64,000 bases of DNA from Bradyrhizobium sp. 170 (GTDB lineage Bacteria; Pseudomonadota; Alphaproteobacteria; Rhizobiales; Xanthobacteraceae), in the NCBI RefSeq assembly GCF_023101085.1, contig NZ_CP064703.1, positions 5,642,001 to 5,706,000 on the forward strand, in the 5' to 3' direction. Shown in pieces: positions 11,110 through 19,613 of this stretch (positions within the stretch are counted from its first letter, which is position 1; each line of letters starts with the position of its first letter). The position numbers and the translations under genes are program-made. A model generated the notes under the pieces. The model did no database searches. It was given only the letters and a program-made list of their open reading frames with translations, and had not been told where the DNA came from.

Positions 11110-11134
11110 GGAACGCTGTTCTCCCATTCGCGTT
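11110..11134 (+). promoter_or_regulatory. EcfG general-stress promoter, perfect consensus
   Basis: GGAAC at 11110-11114, 16 bases, CGTT at 11131-11134, 33 bases before the ATG at 11168. Confidence 0.8.
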
Positions 11135-11167
11135 TCCGTGCCGATCGACGAACGTCGGGAGATCATC

Positions 11168-11395
11168 ATGAACGACTTCCGGGACATTCAGCACGGCGTC
11201 AACGATCCCGTTAATGGCGTCGACGTGAAGCGAAAATTCAACGACAACCAGACTCCACACGAGCGCGCGCAATTCGCGGCAGATGTCCGCTCCAGCGCCA
11301 TTCCCGCGGCGGACGAGGAATTCCTGCCGGAAGCGCTGAGGCGCCGGCCGACGGGTCCGCTCAATCCACGGACCGGCCGCCGTCCGACTCCTTAA
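11168..11395 (+). CDS. Small hypothetical protein (75 aa), general-stress gene
   Basis: A 75-aa charged, probably disordered protein (MNDFRDIQHGVNDPVNG...) ending in a basic Pro/Arg stretch (LNPRTGRRPTP). ATG 11168 has GGGAG 7 bases upstream and fits the transcription start implied by the EcfG promoter at 11110-11134; a GTG at 11138 would put the start almost on the -10 element, so it is rejected. No known domain. Confidence 0.7.
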   Translation: MNDFRDIQHGVNDPVNGVDVKRKFNDNQTPHERAQFAADVRSSAIPAADEEFLPEALRRRPTGPLNPRTGRRPTP

Positions 11396-11640
11396 GCAGA
11401 ATCGATTCACGCGCAATTTACGAAGGCGCCGCCGCCCTATCCATTGCCTATCGCGCAGCGAGCGGTAGTGTTTCACTTCGACATAAAGTGGACGCGCTAT
11501 TCCCTGAGCTTCGAAATGGAACCGGCGCACATTGTCATAAACAAGATCGTGATAGGTGACGCAGGCCACATTCGCCCGTGACCGTTGGCCGTAATGCGGT
11601 GGTGCAAGCCACACTGCATATCGAGCCAACGGAGTTTTCC

Positions 11641-11856
11641 ATGAAGCGTCTGTTGATTTCCGGATTCGTGGCAGTCGCCCTGCTCGCTGTCGCAACTACA
11701 TTTCGTTCGCATTCAATCATTTCGGCCGAGCGGTCCACCGTGACCACCGGCGTGGCGTTGTCGAAGAAATCTCCGGCCGCCGCGGGCGTAACCAGGCTTC
11801 CGGTCGAAGAGTTCGAGGATATGTCGCTGGTCTTTTCGACGCCGACGAAGCCGTGA
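11641..11856 (+). CDS. Small exported or membrane-anchored protein (71 aa)
   Basis: MKRLLISGFVAVALLAVATT forms a signal peptide or anchor, followed by about 50 mostly polar residues. GGAG lies 8 bases upstream of the ATG. The preceding 245 bp (11396-11640) contain no gene I can support. It converges on the formate dehydrogenase operon and shares a terminator with it. Function unknown. Confidence 0.6.
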   Translation: MKRLLISGFVAVALLAVATTFRSHSIISAERSTVTTGVALSKKSPAAAGVTRLPVEEFEDMSLVFSTPTKP

Positions 11857-11865
11857 CGAAAGGCA

Positions 11866-11898
11866 GAAATAGCGGTTGATTCAACCGGTCGCTATTTC
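11866..11898. terminator. Bidirectional terminator between convergent genes
   Basis: GAAATAGCG (11866-11874) pairs with CGCTATTTC (11890-11898); the loop contains a further GTTG/CAAC pairing. The right arm overlaps the stop codon region of the WD40-cytochrome gene. Confidence 0.6.
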
Positions 11899-13232
11899 TT
11901 CGTCGCGCGCTCGAGAAATTGCACGAGCGCGGCGCGGTCCTGCTCCGAACCGATGCGCTGCTCCGGCATCTTGGTGCCGGGCGTATAGGCCTGCGGCCCG
12001 ATCTCGAACAGTCTGGAAACCGTCTCCGGCGTCCAGACGATATCGAGCCGCTTGAGCGCTTCGGAAAAATTATAGCCGGGTGCGGTCGCAATCCGGCGGC
12101 CGAAGATCCCGGCGAGCGTCGGGCCTGCGCGGTTGGCCTGTTCGGCGCCAAGCGTATGGCAGGCGACACAGGCGCGAAAGACCTCCGCGCCGTGATCGCC
12201 GGCATAGGCGGCGAGCGGGTCTCCCGTCGTTTCCACGAGAAGTGGATCGACCGGCTCGCCCGTCGCCGCGTTCCAGCGCCGGATGATGTTATCGGCGCCG
12301 CCCGTAAGCAGCGTGCGACTATCCGGCAGGAATACCACCGACCAGACCGGCAGGCCCGGACCGACCAGCGTGCGCGTGAGCGCGCGCGCCTTGCGGTCGA
12401 TCACGGCGACGGTGCCGCCGATGCCCGCGGCAGCAACCAGCGCACCGTCAGGCGAAATCGCAATCGAGATCACCGGCCTTGGCCCTGCCGCAACCTCGCC
12501 GGCACGCGCGCCGCCTGCGGTCAGGAAGTAAACCTTGCCGTCGGCACCGCCGACCGCGATTTCACCATCGGTGCCGGTGGCCACGGCGTTGAGTGGGGTC
12601 GGCATCGGTACGGCGGTTGGCGTTTGCGCGCCCGACAGAGGCCAGATGCGAACGCTGAGATCGTAACTGACGCTGACCAGGGCGCGGCCATCCGCGGTAA
12701 ACGCTACGCCGTTGACGTTCTGCGTATGCTCATCGAGCACGCGCGGCGCACCGCCTGCGAGCGGCCAGAGTCGCACCGTATGATCCCACGAGGCGGATGC
12801 GAGCGTAGCGCCGTCACGAGATGCCGCCAGCGCGACGATCGGCGCCGTGTGGCCCTCGAACACCGCGTCGGGCTCGGTCTTGCCAAACGTCCAGATGGCG
12901 ATGCGGCCGTCGGCGCCGGCGGTCGCTGCACGTCCCTCGCCCAGCAGCGCGACCGCGTTGACAGCGTCGGAATGGAAACGAAGCACCTGCTCGGCCGCAT
13001 TGCGCGTCAGCGACCAGCGGATCGCGGTCGAATCGAAGCTGCCGGAGATCGCGACTTGCCCATCGGCCGAGATCGCCAGCGCCCGCACCGGCCCGCCATG
13101 CCCGCGCAGTTGCGCGAAGGTTGAGGTGGCTCCGATCGGTAGAGCGATCAACAAGGCCGCAAAGCCCAAAAGCGCGGACCGGCCTGCCTTGGCGAGCGAA
13201 GCGTTCGCGGCAATCCTTTGCTGCATCCGCAT
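11892..13232 (-). CDS. WD40-repeat protein with C-terminal cytochrome c domain
   Basis: A 446-aa exported protein. A signal peptide ends at STFAQ (about residue 40). Residues about 40-335 form a beta propeller of about seven WD40 repeats (blocks ending in IAIW, VRLW, VRIWP, IRRW). Residues about 345-446 form a class I cytochrome c domain with CVACH heme attachment and a Met ligand in GTKMPEQR. The last gene of the formate dehydrogenase operon, it is likely periplasmic. An electron-transfer role, the propeller docking it to the enzyme, is inference. Confidence 0.85.
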   Translation of the reverse strand: MRMQQRIAANASLAKAGRSALLGFAALLIALPIGATSTFAQLRGHGGPVRALAISADGQVAISGSFDSTAIRWSLTRNAAEQVLRFHSDAVNAVALLGEGRAATAGADGRIAIWTFGKTEPDAVFEGHTAPIVALAASRDGATLASASWDHTVRLWPLAGGAPRVLDEHTQNVNGVAFTADGRALVSVSYDLSVRIWPLSGAQTPTAVPMPTPLNAVATGTDGEIAVGGADGKVYFLTAGGARAGEVAAGPRPVISIAISPDGALVAAAGIGGTVAVIDRKARALTRTLVGPGLPVWSVVFLPDSRTLLTGGADNIIRRWNAATGEPVDPLLVETTGDPLAAYAGDHGAEVFRACVACHTLGAEQANRAGPTLAGIFGRRIATAPGYNFSEALKRLDIVWTPETVSRLFEIGPQAYTPGTKMPEQRIGSEQDRAALVQFLERATKK

Positions 13233-13237
13233 CGGCC

Positions 13238-13624
13238 TCAGCGCACGCCCGGTCTGTCGCGGTCGAGGCCTTTAGCCTCGAGGTCGTCGAGGTACTCCTG
13301 AAAGCGCCGCCCGGCGTTCAGGCCGAGATCGCGCAGAAACGCCCAGGAATAGATGCCGGTCGAGTGCATGTCGTCGAACCCTATTCTGATGGCATAGTTG
13401 CCGACAGGATCGACGGAAAGAATGGTCACATTACGTTTGCCGCCGACCGTCTTGCGCTCGGCTTCGGAATGCCCCTGCACTTCGGCGGACGGGCTGGTCA
13501 CCCGGAGCAATTCGGCGGGGAGGTCGAAGCTGCGGCCGTCGTCAAAGGAAACGCGCAGCGTGCGCCGATCCTTCGGCAGGCGAATTTCGACCGGCCACGC
13601 CAGCGTGACGTCAGGCACGCCCAC
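13238..13624 (-). CDS. DUF971 family protein
   Basis: A 128-aa protein of the DUF971 (gamma-butyrobetaine hydroxylase-like N-terminal) family: WPVEIRLPKDRRTLRVSFDDGRSFDLPAELLRV at the start and DDMHSTGIYSWAFLRDLG near the end. The family occurs alone in Fe-S and molybdoenzyme contexts and is thought to relate to Fe-S proteins. Starts are GTG (13624 or 13618). It lies 8 bases after the 51-aa peptide gene and 5 before the WD40 gene, so it belongs to the operon. Confidence 0.85.
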   Translation of the reverse strand: MGVPDVTLAWPVEIRLPKDRRTLRVSFDDGRSFDLPAELLRVTSPSAEVQGHSEAERKTVGGKRNVTILSVDPVGNYAIRIGFDDMHSTGIYSWAFLRDLGLNAGRRFQEYLDDLEAKGLDRDRPGVR

Positions 13625-13632
13625 CGCCGGCG

Positions 13633-13788
13633 TCAGCCCGGGCCAATCAGATTATGGCCGGGATCGCCGACCCTGGCGCCGCTGGTCGAAAAGGCGACGG
13701 AACTGGACTGCTGGATGGTGTTGAGCACCATCGCGACGCCGACGGCAGCAACTACCGCGAATGCCAGAGCCGCAACAAACGATTTCAT
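13633..13788 (-). CDS. 51-aa membrane peptide in the formate dehydrogenase operon
   Basis: MKSFVAALAFAVVAAVGVAM is one transmembrane segment or uncleaved signal, followed by LNTIQQSSSVAFSTSGARVG and DPGHNLIGPG. The ribosome binding site GAGGAAA 4 bases before the ATG and the tight fit between fdhC (35-base gap) and the DUF971 gene (8-base gap) support it as a real gene. Too short for a known family; possibly a small subunit or assembly factor of the membrane-bound enzyme. Confidence 0.7.
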   Translation of the reverse strand: MKSFVAALAFAVVAAVGVAMVLNTIQQSSSVAFSTSGARVGDPGHNLIGPG

Positions 13789-13823
13789 AACATTTCCTCA
13801 CATTTGACTTGAGCAGAGCCGGA

Positions 13824-14846
13824 TCATTCGGCCGGCACGGCTCGCGGGCTATCCGGGGGAGCGCTGGCCTTCGCCTGCTCTTCCTCGACCCAGAGAGAAT
13901 GGTGCTCCTTGGCCCAGTTCAAATCCACCTCGCCGGTTCCCATCGCGTCGAACGCCCCCTCCATGCCGACCGAGCCGATATAGATGTGCGCCACCATGGC
14001 GGCGATGAAGAGCATGGCGATCACGGCATGGATCACGGTCCAAAATTGCAGCGCCGTCACGTTGGCAGGCAAATACGGGAACAGCAGGAACCAGCCGGAC
14101 ACCGACATCAGCACGCCGCCGATGATCACGATCCAGAAAATTCCCTTTTGCCCCGCGTTGAAACGCTTGGCCGGCGGATGCTTGTCATTGGACAGAAGCC
14201 CGCCGCCCTGCTTGATCCACTCAAGATCGAGCTTGCCGGGGATGTTATCCCTGATCCAGATCAGGAACATGATCACGAGACCCAGCATGAACGGGAATGC
14301 CAGGTAGTTATGCGCCAGCTTGGCCCAGGCCGACATGGCCGCAAAGGCGTCCGCGCCGAACAACGGCAAAATCAGGGTGCGGCCAAAGCTGACGTTCAGG
14401 CCCGACAGTGCAAGGATAATGAAGCAGCTTGCCGTGAGCCAGTGCGTGAAGCGTTCGAAGCTGGCGAATCGCAGGATCGTCTTGCCCGAGAACCCCTGGT
14501 TCACGCGAATCCGGCCGCGCACCATCAGGAAGATCGCGAGCAGAGCCAGCATTCCGAGAATGGCAATGCCGCCGATCCAAGGCAGCTTGTTGCGCTGGAA
14601 GTCGCGCCAGTCGCGCCCCGCGGGCTGGATCAGGCTGGCAGCCATCCCGTCGGGAATCGATACGCGCCCGGTGATCTTGTCGCCCTCCTTCAGCGCGTTC
14701 AGCAGCTTGTCTTCCTGAACGGCTTCGGCGGTCGGCTTGAACGACAGTTGCGCCGCCGCAGGATGCGCCAGGACGAACATCAGCGCGAACGCGGCGAACA
14801 AAGGCTTGAAACCGGCGAGCTTAAGAATTGAAAGTGAGCCTGGCAT
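13824..14846 (-). CDS. fdhC: Formate dehydrogenase cytochrome b subunit (gamma)
   Basis: A 340-aa protein: signal peptide (to AHPAAAQ), a periplasmic segment, a first transmembrane helix near residues 95-115, then a four-helix cytochrome b core (ERFTHWLTASCFIILALSGL, FPFMLGLVIMFLIW, and so on) with His ligands of the b556 type. It passes electrons from the Fe-S subunit to quinone. It is longer than E. coli FdoI (211 aa) because of the N-terminal extension, as in Rhizobiales and epsilonproteobacteria. ATG 14846 gives a clean signal peptide; 14882 is an alternative. Confidence 0.9.
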   Translation of the reverse strand: MPGSLSILKLAGFKPLFAAFALMFVLAHPAAAQLSFKPTAEAVQEDKLLNALKEGDKITGRVSIPDGMAASLIQPAGRDWRDFQRNKLPWIGGIAILGMLALLAIFLMVRGRIRVNQGFSGKTILRFASFERFTHWLTASCFIILALSGLNVSFGRTLILPLFGADAFAAMSAWAKLAHNYLAFPFMLGLVIMFLIWIRDNIPGKLDLEWIKQGGGLLSNDKHPPAKRFNAGQKGIFWIVIIGGVLMSVSGWFLLFPYLPANVTALQFWTVIHAVIAMLFIAAMVAHIYIGSVGMEGAFDAMGTGEVDLNWAKEHHSLWVEEEQAKASAPPDSPRAVPAE

Positions 14847-14915
14847 TTGCACAACGCCCTTTCGGTTATCGGAATTACGCATGCGCCGCCGCGCCGGGGC
14901 GCGACGGCCGTGGCA

Positions 14916-15512
14916 TCAGCCGGTCGGTGAATCGCTGTAGGCGGTCTTCCAGCCCCACATGCCGGAGCCGTAACCGCGCTTCATCACCCGCTCCTTGTAG
15001 ATCTCGGCAATGATCGCGCCGTCTCCGGCCAGCAGCGACTTGGTCGAGCACATCTCGGCGCAAATCGGCAGCTTGCCCTCGGCGAGGCGGTTGGCGCCGT
15101 ATTTGGCGTATTCGGCCGGCGTGGAGTCGGCCTCCGGGCCGCCCGCGCAATAGGTGCACTTGTCCATCTTGCCGCGCGATCCGAAGTTGCCGACTTTCGG
15201 ATATTGCGGCGCGCCGAACGGACAGGCGTAGAAGCAGTAACCGCAGCCGATGCAGAGGTCCTTGGAGTGCAGCACGACGCCGTCGGCCGTGGTGTAGAAG
15301 CACGACACCGGGCAGACCGCGGCGCACGGCGCATCGGTGCAATGCATGCAGGCCATGGAGACCGAGCGTTCGCCGGGCTTGCCGTCATTGATGGTGACGA
15401 CGCGGCGGCGATTGATGCCCCACGGCACTTCATGTTCGTTCTTGCAGGCCGTCACGCAGGCGTTGCACTCGATGCAACGGTCGGCATCACAAAGAAATTT
15501 GACGCGAGCCAT
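14916..15512 (-). CDS. fdhB: Formate dehydrogenase iron-sulfur subunit (beta)
   Basis: A 198-aa polyferredoxin with four Cys clusters: CDADRCIECNACVTACK, CMHCTDAPCAAVCPVSC, CIGCGYCFYACPFGA, and CTYC with CAEMC. This fits four 4Fe-4S centres wiring FdhA to the cytochrome b subunit. It has no C-terminal membrane anchor, unlike E. coli FdoH. The gap to fdhA is 14 bases and to fdhC about 69. Confidence 0.92.
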   Translation of the reverse strand: MARVKFLCDADRCIECNACVTACKNEHEVPWGINRRRVVTINDGKPGERSVSMACMHCTDAPCAAVCPVSCFYTTADGVVLHSKDLCIGCGYCFYACPFGAPQYPKVGNFGSRGKMDKCTYCAGGPEADSTPAEYAKYGANRLAEGKLPICAEMCSTKSLLAGDGAIIAEIYKERVMKRGYGSGMWGWKTAYSDSPTG

Positions 15513-15526
15513 GATCTATTCTCCTC

Positions 15527-18493
15527 TCACGCCGATTGGATCTGGCACAGGGTCACTTTGCCCTCGTGCATGCCGGTGACCGGATCGTAGCCGTAGGACG
15601 TGATCGTGTTGACGCTTTCGCCCAGCACGATCGGGTCACTGCCCTTCGGATATTTGCCGCGTTGGTCGACGCCCTGGAACCAGCCGGAGAAGTGGAATGG
15701 CATGAATGCCACGCCCTTGCCGACACGGTCGGTGACGAGCGCCTTGACGCGGGCCTTCGAGCCGTTTTCCGGACCGAACACCCAGACCCAGCCGCCGTCC
15801 TTGATGCCGCGCTCGGCGGCGTCAGAGGTGTTGACCTCGACGAACATGTCCTGCTGCAATTCGGCGAGCCATTTGTTCGACCGGGTTTCCTCGCCGCCGC
15901 CTTCGTATTCGACGAGGCGTCCCGAGGTCAGGATGATCGGGAATTGCTTGGCAAGCCCCTTGTCCACCGCCGCCTTCTGAACCGAGAAGCCGAGATTGGC
16001 CATGCGGAACTGCCGTCCGTCCGGACGCGTCGGGTATTTCGCGACGAGATCAGGCCGCGCCGTGTAGATCGGCTCACGATGGACCGGCACGGGATCGGGC
16101 AGATTCCACGCCACCGCGCGGGCCTTGCCGTTGCCATACGCCATCACGCCATGCTCGAGCGTGACGCGGATGATGCCGCCCGACAGATCGACCGCCCAGC
16201 CGACGCCATCGGGATTGTTGCCGCCGATCTTGTTGATGGTGGCAAGTTCGTCCGCGGTGAGGTCTTTGTCCCAGCCGAGCTTCTTGAGGACGCCGTAAGT
16301 GAACTCGGGATAGCCGTCGGTCAGCTCCGACCCCTTGCTGTAGGAGCCTTCGGCCAAAAGGTTGACGTTCTTCACCGAGCCGTCCGGCTGCTTCTCTTCG
16401 TAGACCACGCCGAAGCGCGCGCGGAACGTGCCGCCGCCGTCCTTGGCGTGAAGGTTGGTGTTGTAGAGCGTGTGCGTGCCCGGATGCCGGATCTGCGGCG
16501 TGCCCCAGCACGGCCACGGCAGGCCGTAATAATCGCCGCCGATTTCGGGCTCGTCCGCCTTGGCACGCAGGGTCACCAGGTCGAACTTGCCCTGGTTCTT
16601 CATGTGCGCCTTCAGCCGCTCCGGCGACTGACCGGAATAGCCGGTCGAGAAGCCGCCGCGGTTGATTTCCCGCAGCAGGTCTTCGGACGAAGGATGTTTG
16701 TTCTCGACCTTGATGTTCTTGAACATCTTGTCGGCGAAGCCGAGTTTTTCCGAAAGCAAGTAGATGATCTCGTAATCGTCCTTGGATTCGAAGATCGGCT
16801 TGACGATCTGCTCGCCCCACTGCAGCGAGCGGTTGGAAGCCGTACGCGAGCCCGAGGTTTCGAACTGCGTGCAGGCGGGCAATAGATACGTGCCGTTCTT
16901 GCGCTCGGAGATCGCGGCGAACGTCGTCGGATGCGGATCGGCGACCACGAGCAGTTCGAGCTTTTCGATGCCCTTCACCATCTCGGTCATGCGCGGCACG
17001 GTATTGCCGCCGTGCCCCATGATGACCACGCCCTTCACGACATCGCGCTGATCGACGTCATCGGGGTTGGCCAGCGTCGCATCGAACCAGCGGGTCCACG
17101 GGATGCCCGGCAATTCCATGTTCTGCTTGCGGGTGCGCGCCGGACGGCCGGCCTTCGCCGGCACTTCGTCGAAGCGCGACTGCAGATAATCGTATTCGAC
17201 CTCCCAGACCCGCGCCCAATGCTTCCAGGCGCCTTCGACGAGGCCGTAATAGAGCGGCAGCGTCACGATATCGAGGCCGATATCGGTCGCACCCTGCACG
17301 TTGCAATGGCCGCGGAAGATGTTGGCGCCATTGCCGAAGGAGCCGACATTGCCGGTCGCCAGCAGCAGGTTGCAATAGGCACGGACGTTGGCGGTGCCGA
17401 CCGTGTGCTGGGTGCCGCCCATGCACCAGACAAAGGCCGATGGCTTCTGCTTGGCAAAAGTTTCGGCGACTTTCTTCAGCTGCTCGCCGGGAATCCCGGT
17501 AACGCGTTCGACCTCTTCCGGCGTCCACTTCGCAACTTCGGCGCGGATCTGGTCCATGCCGTAGACACGTTGCTTGATGAATTCCTTGTCTTCCCAGCCA
17601 TTGTTGAAGATGTGGTGCAGCATGCCCCAGACGACGGCGATATCGGTGCCGCCGCGGAACCTCACATATTCGGTGGCATGCGCCGCGGTGCGGGTGAAGC
17701 GCGGGTCGAGCACGAACACGTTGGCGCGGTTCAGTTCCTTGCCGGAGAGGATGTGCTGCAACGAAACCGGATGCGCTTCGGCGGCGTTCGATCCCATGAA
17801 GATGATCGTCTTCGAGTTGCGCATGTCGTTGTAGGAATTCGTCATCGCGCCGTAGCCCCAGGTATTGGCGACGCCGGCGACGGTGGTCGAATGACAGATG
17901 CGGGCCTGGTGATCGATCGAGTTGGTGCCCCAGAACGCCGCGAACTTACGGAACAGATAACCGCCCTCGTTGGAGAACTTCGCGGAGCCCAGCAGATAGA
18001 CGGAATCGGCGCCGGACTTGGCGCGAATCTCGAGCATCTTATCGCCGATCTCGTTGATGGCCTGATCCCACGAGACCTTCTGCCACTCGCCGTTGACCAG
18101 CTTCATCGGATATTTCAGCCGGCGGTCGCCGTGGACGAGTTCGCGCACGGCAGCGCCCTTGGCGCAGTGCGAGCCGCGATTGATCGGGCTGTCCCAGGCC
18201 GGTTCCTGACCGACCCAGACGCCGTTCTGCACTTCGGCGATCACGGTGCAGCCGACCGAGCAATGCGTGCAGATGTTCTTCCTGATTTCGGTCGGGGCGC
18301 CGACCTTCTCAGGACCGGCCTGCGCCTTGCGCACCGATCCGAGCGGCATCAGGCCGATTGCGGCGCCCGCACCGGCCGCCAGACCGGATCGCCGCAGGAA
18401 CGTGCGGCGATCGAGAACTCCCGACGCGAGGCCGGCGGCGATACCCTGCAAACGCGCCCTGCCCGCGGATCCGTCTCTTCGCTTCATCAACAT
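15527..18493 (-). CDS. fdhA: Respiratory formate dehydrogenase catalytic subunit, Cys form
   Basis: A 988-aa molybdopterin oxidoreductase. A twin-arginine signal (DRRTFLRR, residues 29-35) sends it to the periplasm. The N-terminal 4Fe-4S ligands are Cys75, Cys78, Cys82 and Cys110. Cys200 in ARICHSTTVAG occupies the position of selenocysteine in E. coli FdnG, so no Sec insertion is needed. The MGD-binding regions follow (MGSNAAEAHP) and a molydopterin-dinucleotide domain lies at the C-terminus. It oxidises formate to CO2. The start is ATG 18493 (MLMKRR) or 18487; the longer frame upstream runs through the small Tat gene in another frame. Confidence 0.95.
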   Translation of the reverse strand: MLMKRRDGSAGRARLQGIAAGLASGVLDRRTFLRRSGLAAGAGAAIGLMPLGSVRKAQAGPEKVGAPTEIRKNICTHCSVGCTVIAEVQNGVWVGQEPAWDSPINRGSHCAKGAAVRELVHGDRRLKYPMKLVNGEWQKVSWDQAINEIGDKMLEIRAKSGADSVYLLGSAKFSNEGGYLFRKFAAFWGTNSIDHQARICHSTTVAGVANTWGYGAMTNSYNDMRNSKTIIFMGSNAAEAHPVSLQHILSGKELNRANVFVLDPRFTRTAAHATEYVRFRGGTDIAVVWGMLHHIFNNGWEDKEFIKQRVYGMDQIRAEVAKWTPEEVERVTGIPGEQLKKVAETFAKQKPSAFVWCMGGTQHTVGTANVRAYCNLLLATGNVGSFGNGANIFRGHCNVQGATDIGLDIVTLPLYYGLVEGAWKHWARVWEVEYDYLQSRFDEVPAKAGRPARTRKQNMELPGIPWTRWFDATLANPDDVDQRDVVKGVVIMGHGGNTVPRMTEMVKGIEKLELLVVADPHPTTFAAISERKNGTYLLPACTQFETSGSRTASNRSLQWGEQIVKPIFESKDDYEIIYLLSEKLGFADKMFKNIKVENKHPSSEDLLREINRGGFSTGYSGQSPERLKAHMKNQGKFDLVTLRAKADEPEIGGDYYGLPWPCWGTPQIRHPGTHTLYNTNLHAKDGGGTFRARFGVVYEEKQPDGSVKNVNLLAEGSYSKGSELTDGYPEFTYGVLKKLGWDKDLTADELATINKIGGNNPDGVGWAVDLSGGIIRVTLEHGVMAYGNGKARAVAWNLPDPVPVHREPIYTARPDLVAKYPTRPDGRQFRMANLGFSVQKAAVDKGLAKQFPIILTSGRLVEYEGGGEETRSNKWLAELQQDMFVEVNTSDAAERGIKDGGWVWVFGPENGSKARVKALVTDRVGKGVAFMPFHFSGWFQGVDQRGKYPKGSDPIVLGESVNTITSYGYDPVTGMHEGKVTLCQIQSA

Positions 18494-18506
18494 GTGCGTG
18501 GTCCCA

Positions 18507-18722
18507 TCAATAGCGGTTGACGCGATAGAAATTCTTGACGTGATCGGTTTCCTTGTAACGCGCCTTGACGCGCTCGGCCTGCGACTCGTCCGCCACAGCC
18601 TCGCCGCCAGTGAGCGGCACAACGGCTGCTGCTGCGAACGCCGAACCGCCCATCAGAAACAGGCTGCGCCGATCCACCCCTGTGGCCCGTGACTTGCCCT
18701 TGCTGTCAGATGGTTTGCTCAT
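18507..18722 (-). CDS. Formate-dehydrogenase-region Tat-signal peptide protein
   Basis: A 71-aa protein with VDRRSLFLMGGSAFAAAAVV, a twin-arginine signal, and a short mature tail ending HVKNFYRVNRY. This matches the small Tat-target family found just upstream of fdhA (TIGR02811). It sits 13 bases before fdhA. Proposed as an assembly or membrane-tethering partner for FdhA; not proven. Confidence 0.85.
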   Translation of the reverse strand: MSKPSDSKGKSRATGVDRRSLFLMGGSAFAAAAVVPLTGGEAVADESQAERVKARYKETDHVKNFYRVNRY

Positions 18723-18756
18723 TGCGATCTCCCGTTTTCGCGTTGCCTTTTCGCCG

Positions 18757-19545
18757 TCACTCGGACAGCGTGAAGGCCTCGGATTCCAATTCCATGAAGA
18801 CACGGCCGACGCGGCCGACGGCGCGGTAGAAGCGCGCCGATGGCGACATCTCCAGATCGGCGAACATCCGCGCCGCCCACGGCTTGAGATGCCGTTCGAA
18901 GAAACGCGCCTGTTCGGCGAACTCAGCCTCGAAGTCGTCGCGTGCGAGGCCAGCCATGACCTCGAGCAGAATCGCGATGTGATCTTCCGGCTCGCGCGAG
19001 ATGCCCGCGCGCTCGATCCCGAGCCCGCGCAAATCCTCGCGCACCCGCGCCAGCGGACGCTCGTGAAGAAAGCCGGTCAGATAGTAGGAGGCATAGGGCA
19101 GCAGTTCGCCGCGGCCGAGCCCGATGAAGAGATCGAAGAATTCCTTGCTCACGGCGCGGTCGTCCATCGCGGCGGCAGCGGCGGCAAGCTCGACATGCGC
19201 CATGCCGAGTTCGGAGCCATCGCCCTTCAGCGTTGCAACCCGCTTGAGCGTCCCGGCATCGGGCGCCTTGCCGAGCACCAGCGACAACAGGCCGTATTCT
19301 GCGGCGCGCAGTTGATCGATCTCGTCGACTTCGGCCTTCGATGTCACCTGGTCCTCGGACGGTCCATAGAGATCGGGACGAAGAACAAATCGATTGACCC
19401 GCGTCAGCGCTTCGATGGCGAGAACCCGCTCGGCGGGAATGCGCGACCACGCCGAGACGGAGGGCTGCGCAACGCCTATCCCTCGCGCCAGCGATGCAAC
19501 GCCACCCGCTGCCCTGATTGCTAGTTCCAGACCGGCGTCACGCAT
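18757..19545 (-). CDS. TorD-family chaperone fused to a YdaS/Cro-like HTH
   Basis: A 262-aa protein. Residues about 1-60 look like a YdaS/Cro-type helix-turn-helix (AGGVASLARGIGVAQPSVSA, then IPAERVLAIEALTRVNR, LRPDLYG). Residues about 75-262 are a TorD-like all-helical chaperone (LRAAEYGLLSLVLG, FFDLFIGLGRGELLPYASYY). TorD proteins bind the Tat signal of molybdoenzymes until the cofactor is in place. It is the first gene of the formate dehydrogenase operon, so it may both chaperone FdhA and read out its folding to control transcription; the second half of that is inference. Confidence 0.85.
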   Translation of the reverse strand: MRDAGLELAIRAAGGVASLARGIGVAQPSVSAWSRIPAERVLAIEALTRVNRFVLRPDLYGPSEDQVTSKAEVDEIDQLRAAEYGLLSLVLGKAPDAGTLKRVATLKGDGSELGMAHVELAAAAAAMDDRAVSKEFFDLFIGLGRGELLPYASYYLTGFLHERPLARVREDLRGLGIERAGISREPEDHIAILLEVMAGLARDDFEAEFAEQARFFERHLKPWAARMFADLEMSPSARFYRAVGRVGRVFMELESEAFTLSE

Positions 19546-19613
19546 GGTGCTACCGATTTCTCCCCGCCCATTCGCGCCCCCGCCCGTGTCCCTCGGGCGT
19601 ACAAACTTAGAAC

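Noticed and set aside
10712..11695. Long reverse-strand open frame of 327 codons
   Set aside because: It runs antisense to the 75-aa genes that have perfect EcfG promoters and ribosome binding sites. Only its part at about 11395-11640 looks protein-like (for example VTYHDLVYDNVRRFHFEAQG), with no usable start or ribosome binding site; a broken gene there cannot be excluded.
16931..18520. 529-codon forward-strand frame
   Set aside because: Antisense to fdhA, His/Arg/Asp-rich composition typical of shadows in GC-rich DNA, no ribosome binding site.
15527..18622. Possible selenocysteine in the formate dehydrogenase
   Set aside because: The Sec position is encoded as Cys200 and there is no in-frame TGA with a SECIS-like hairpin.
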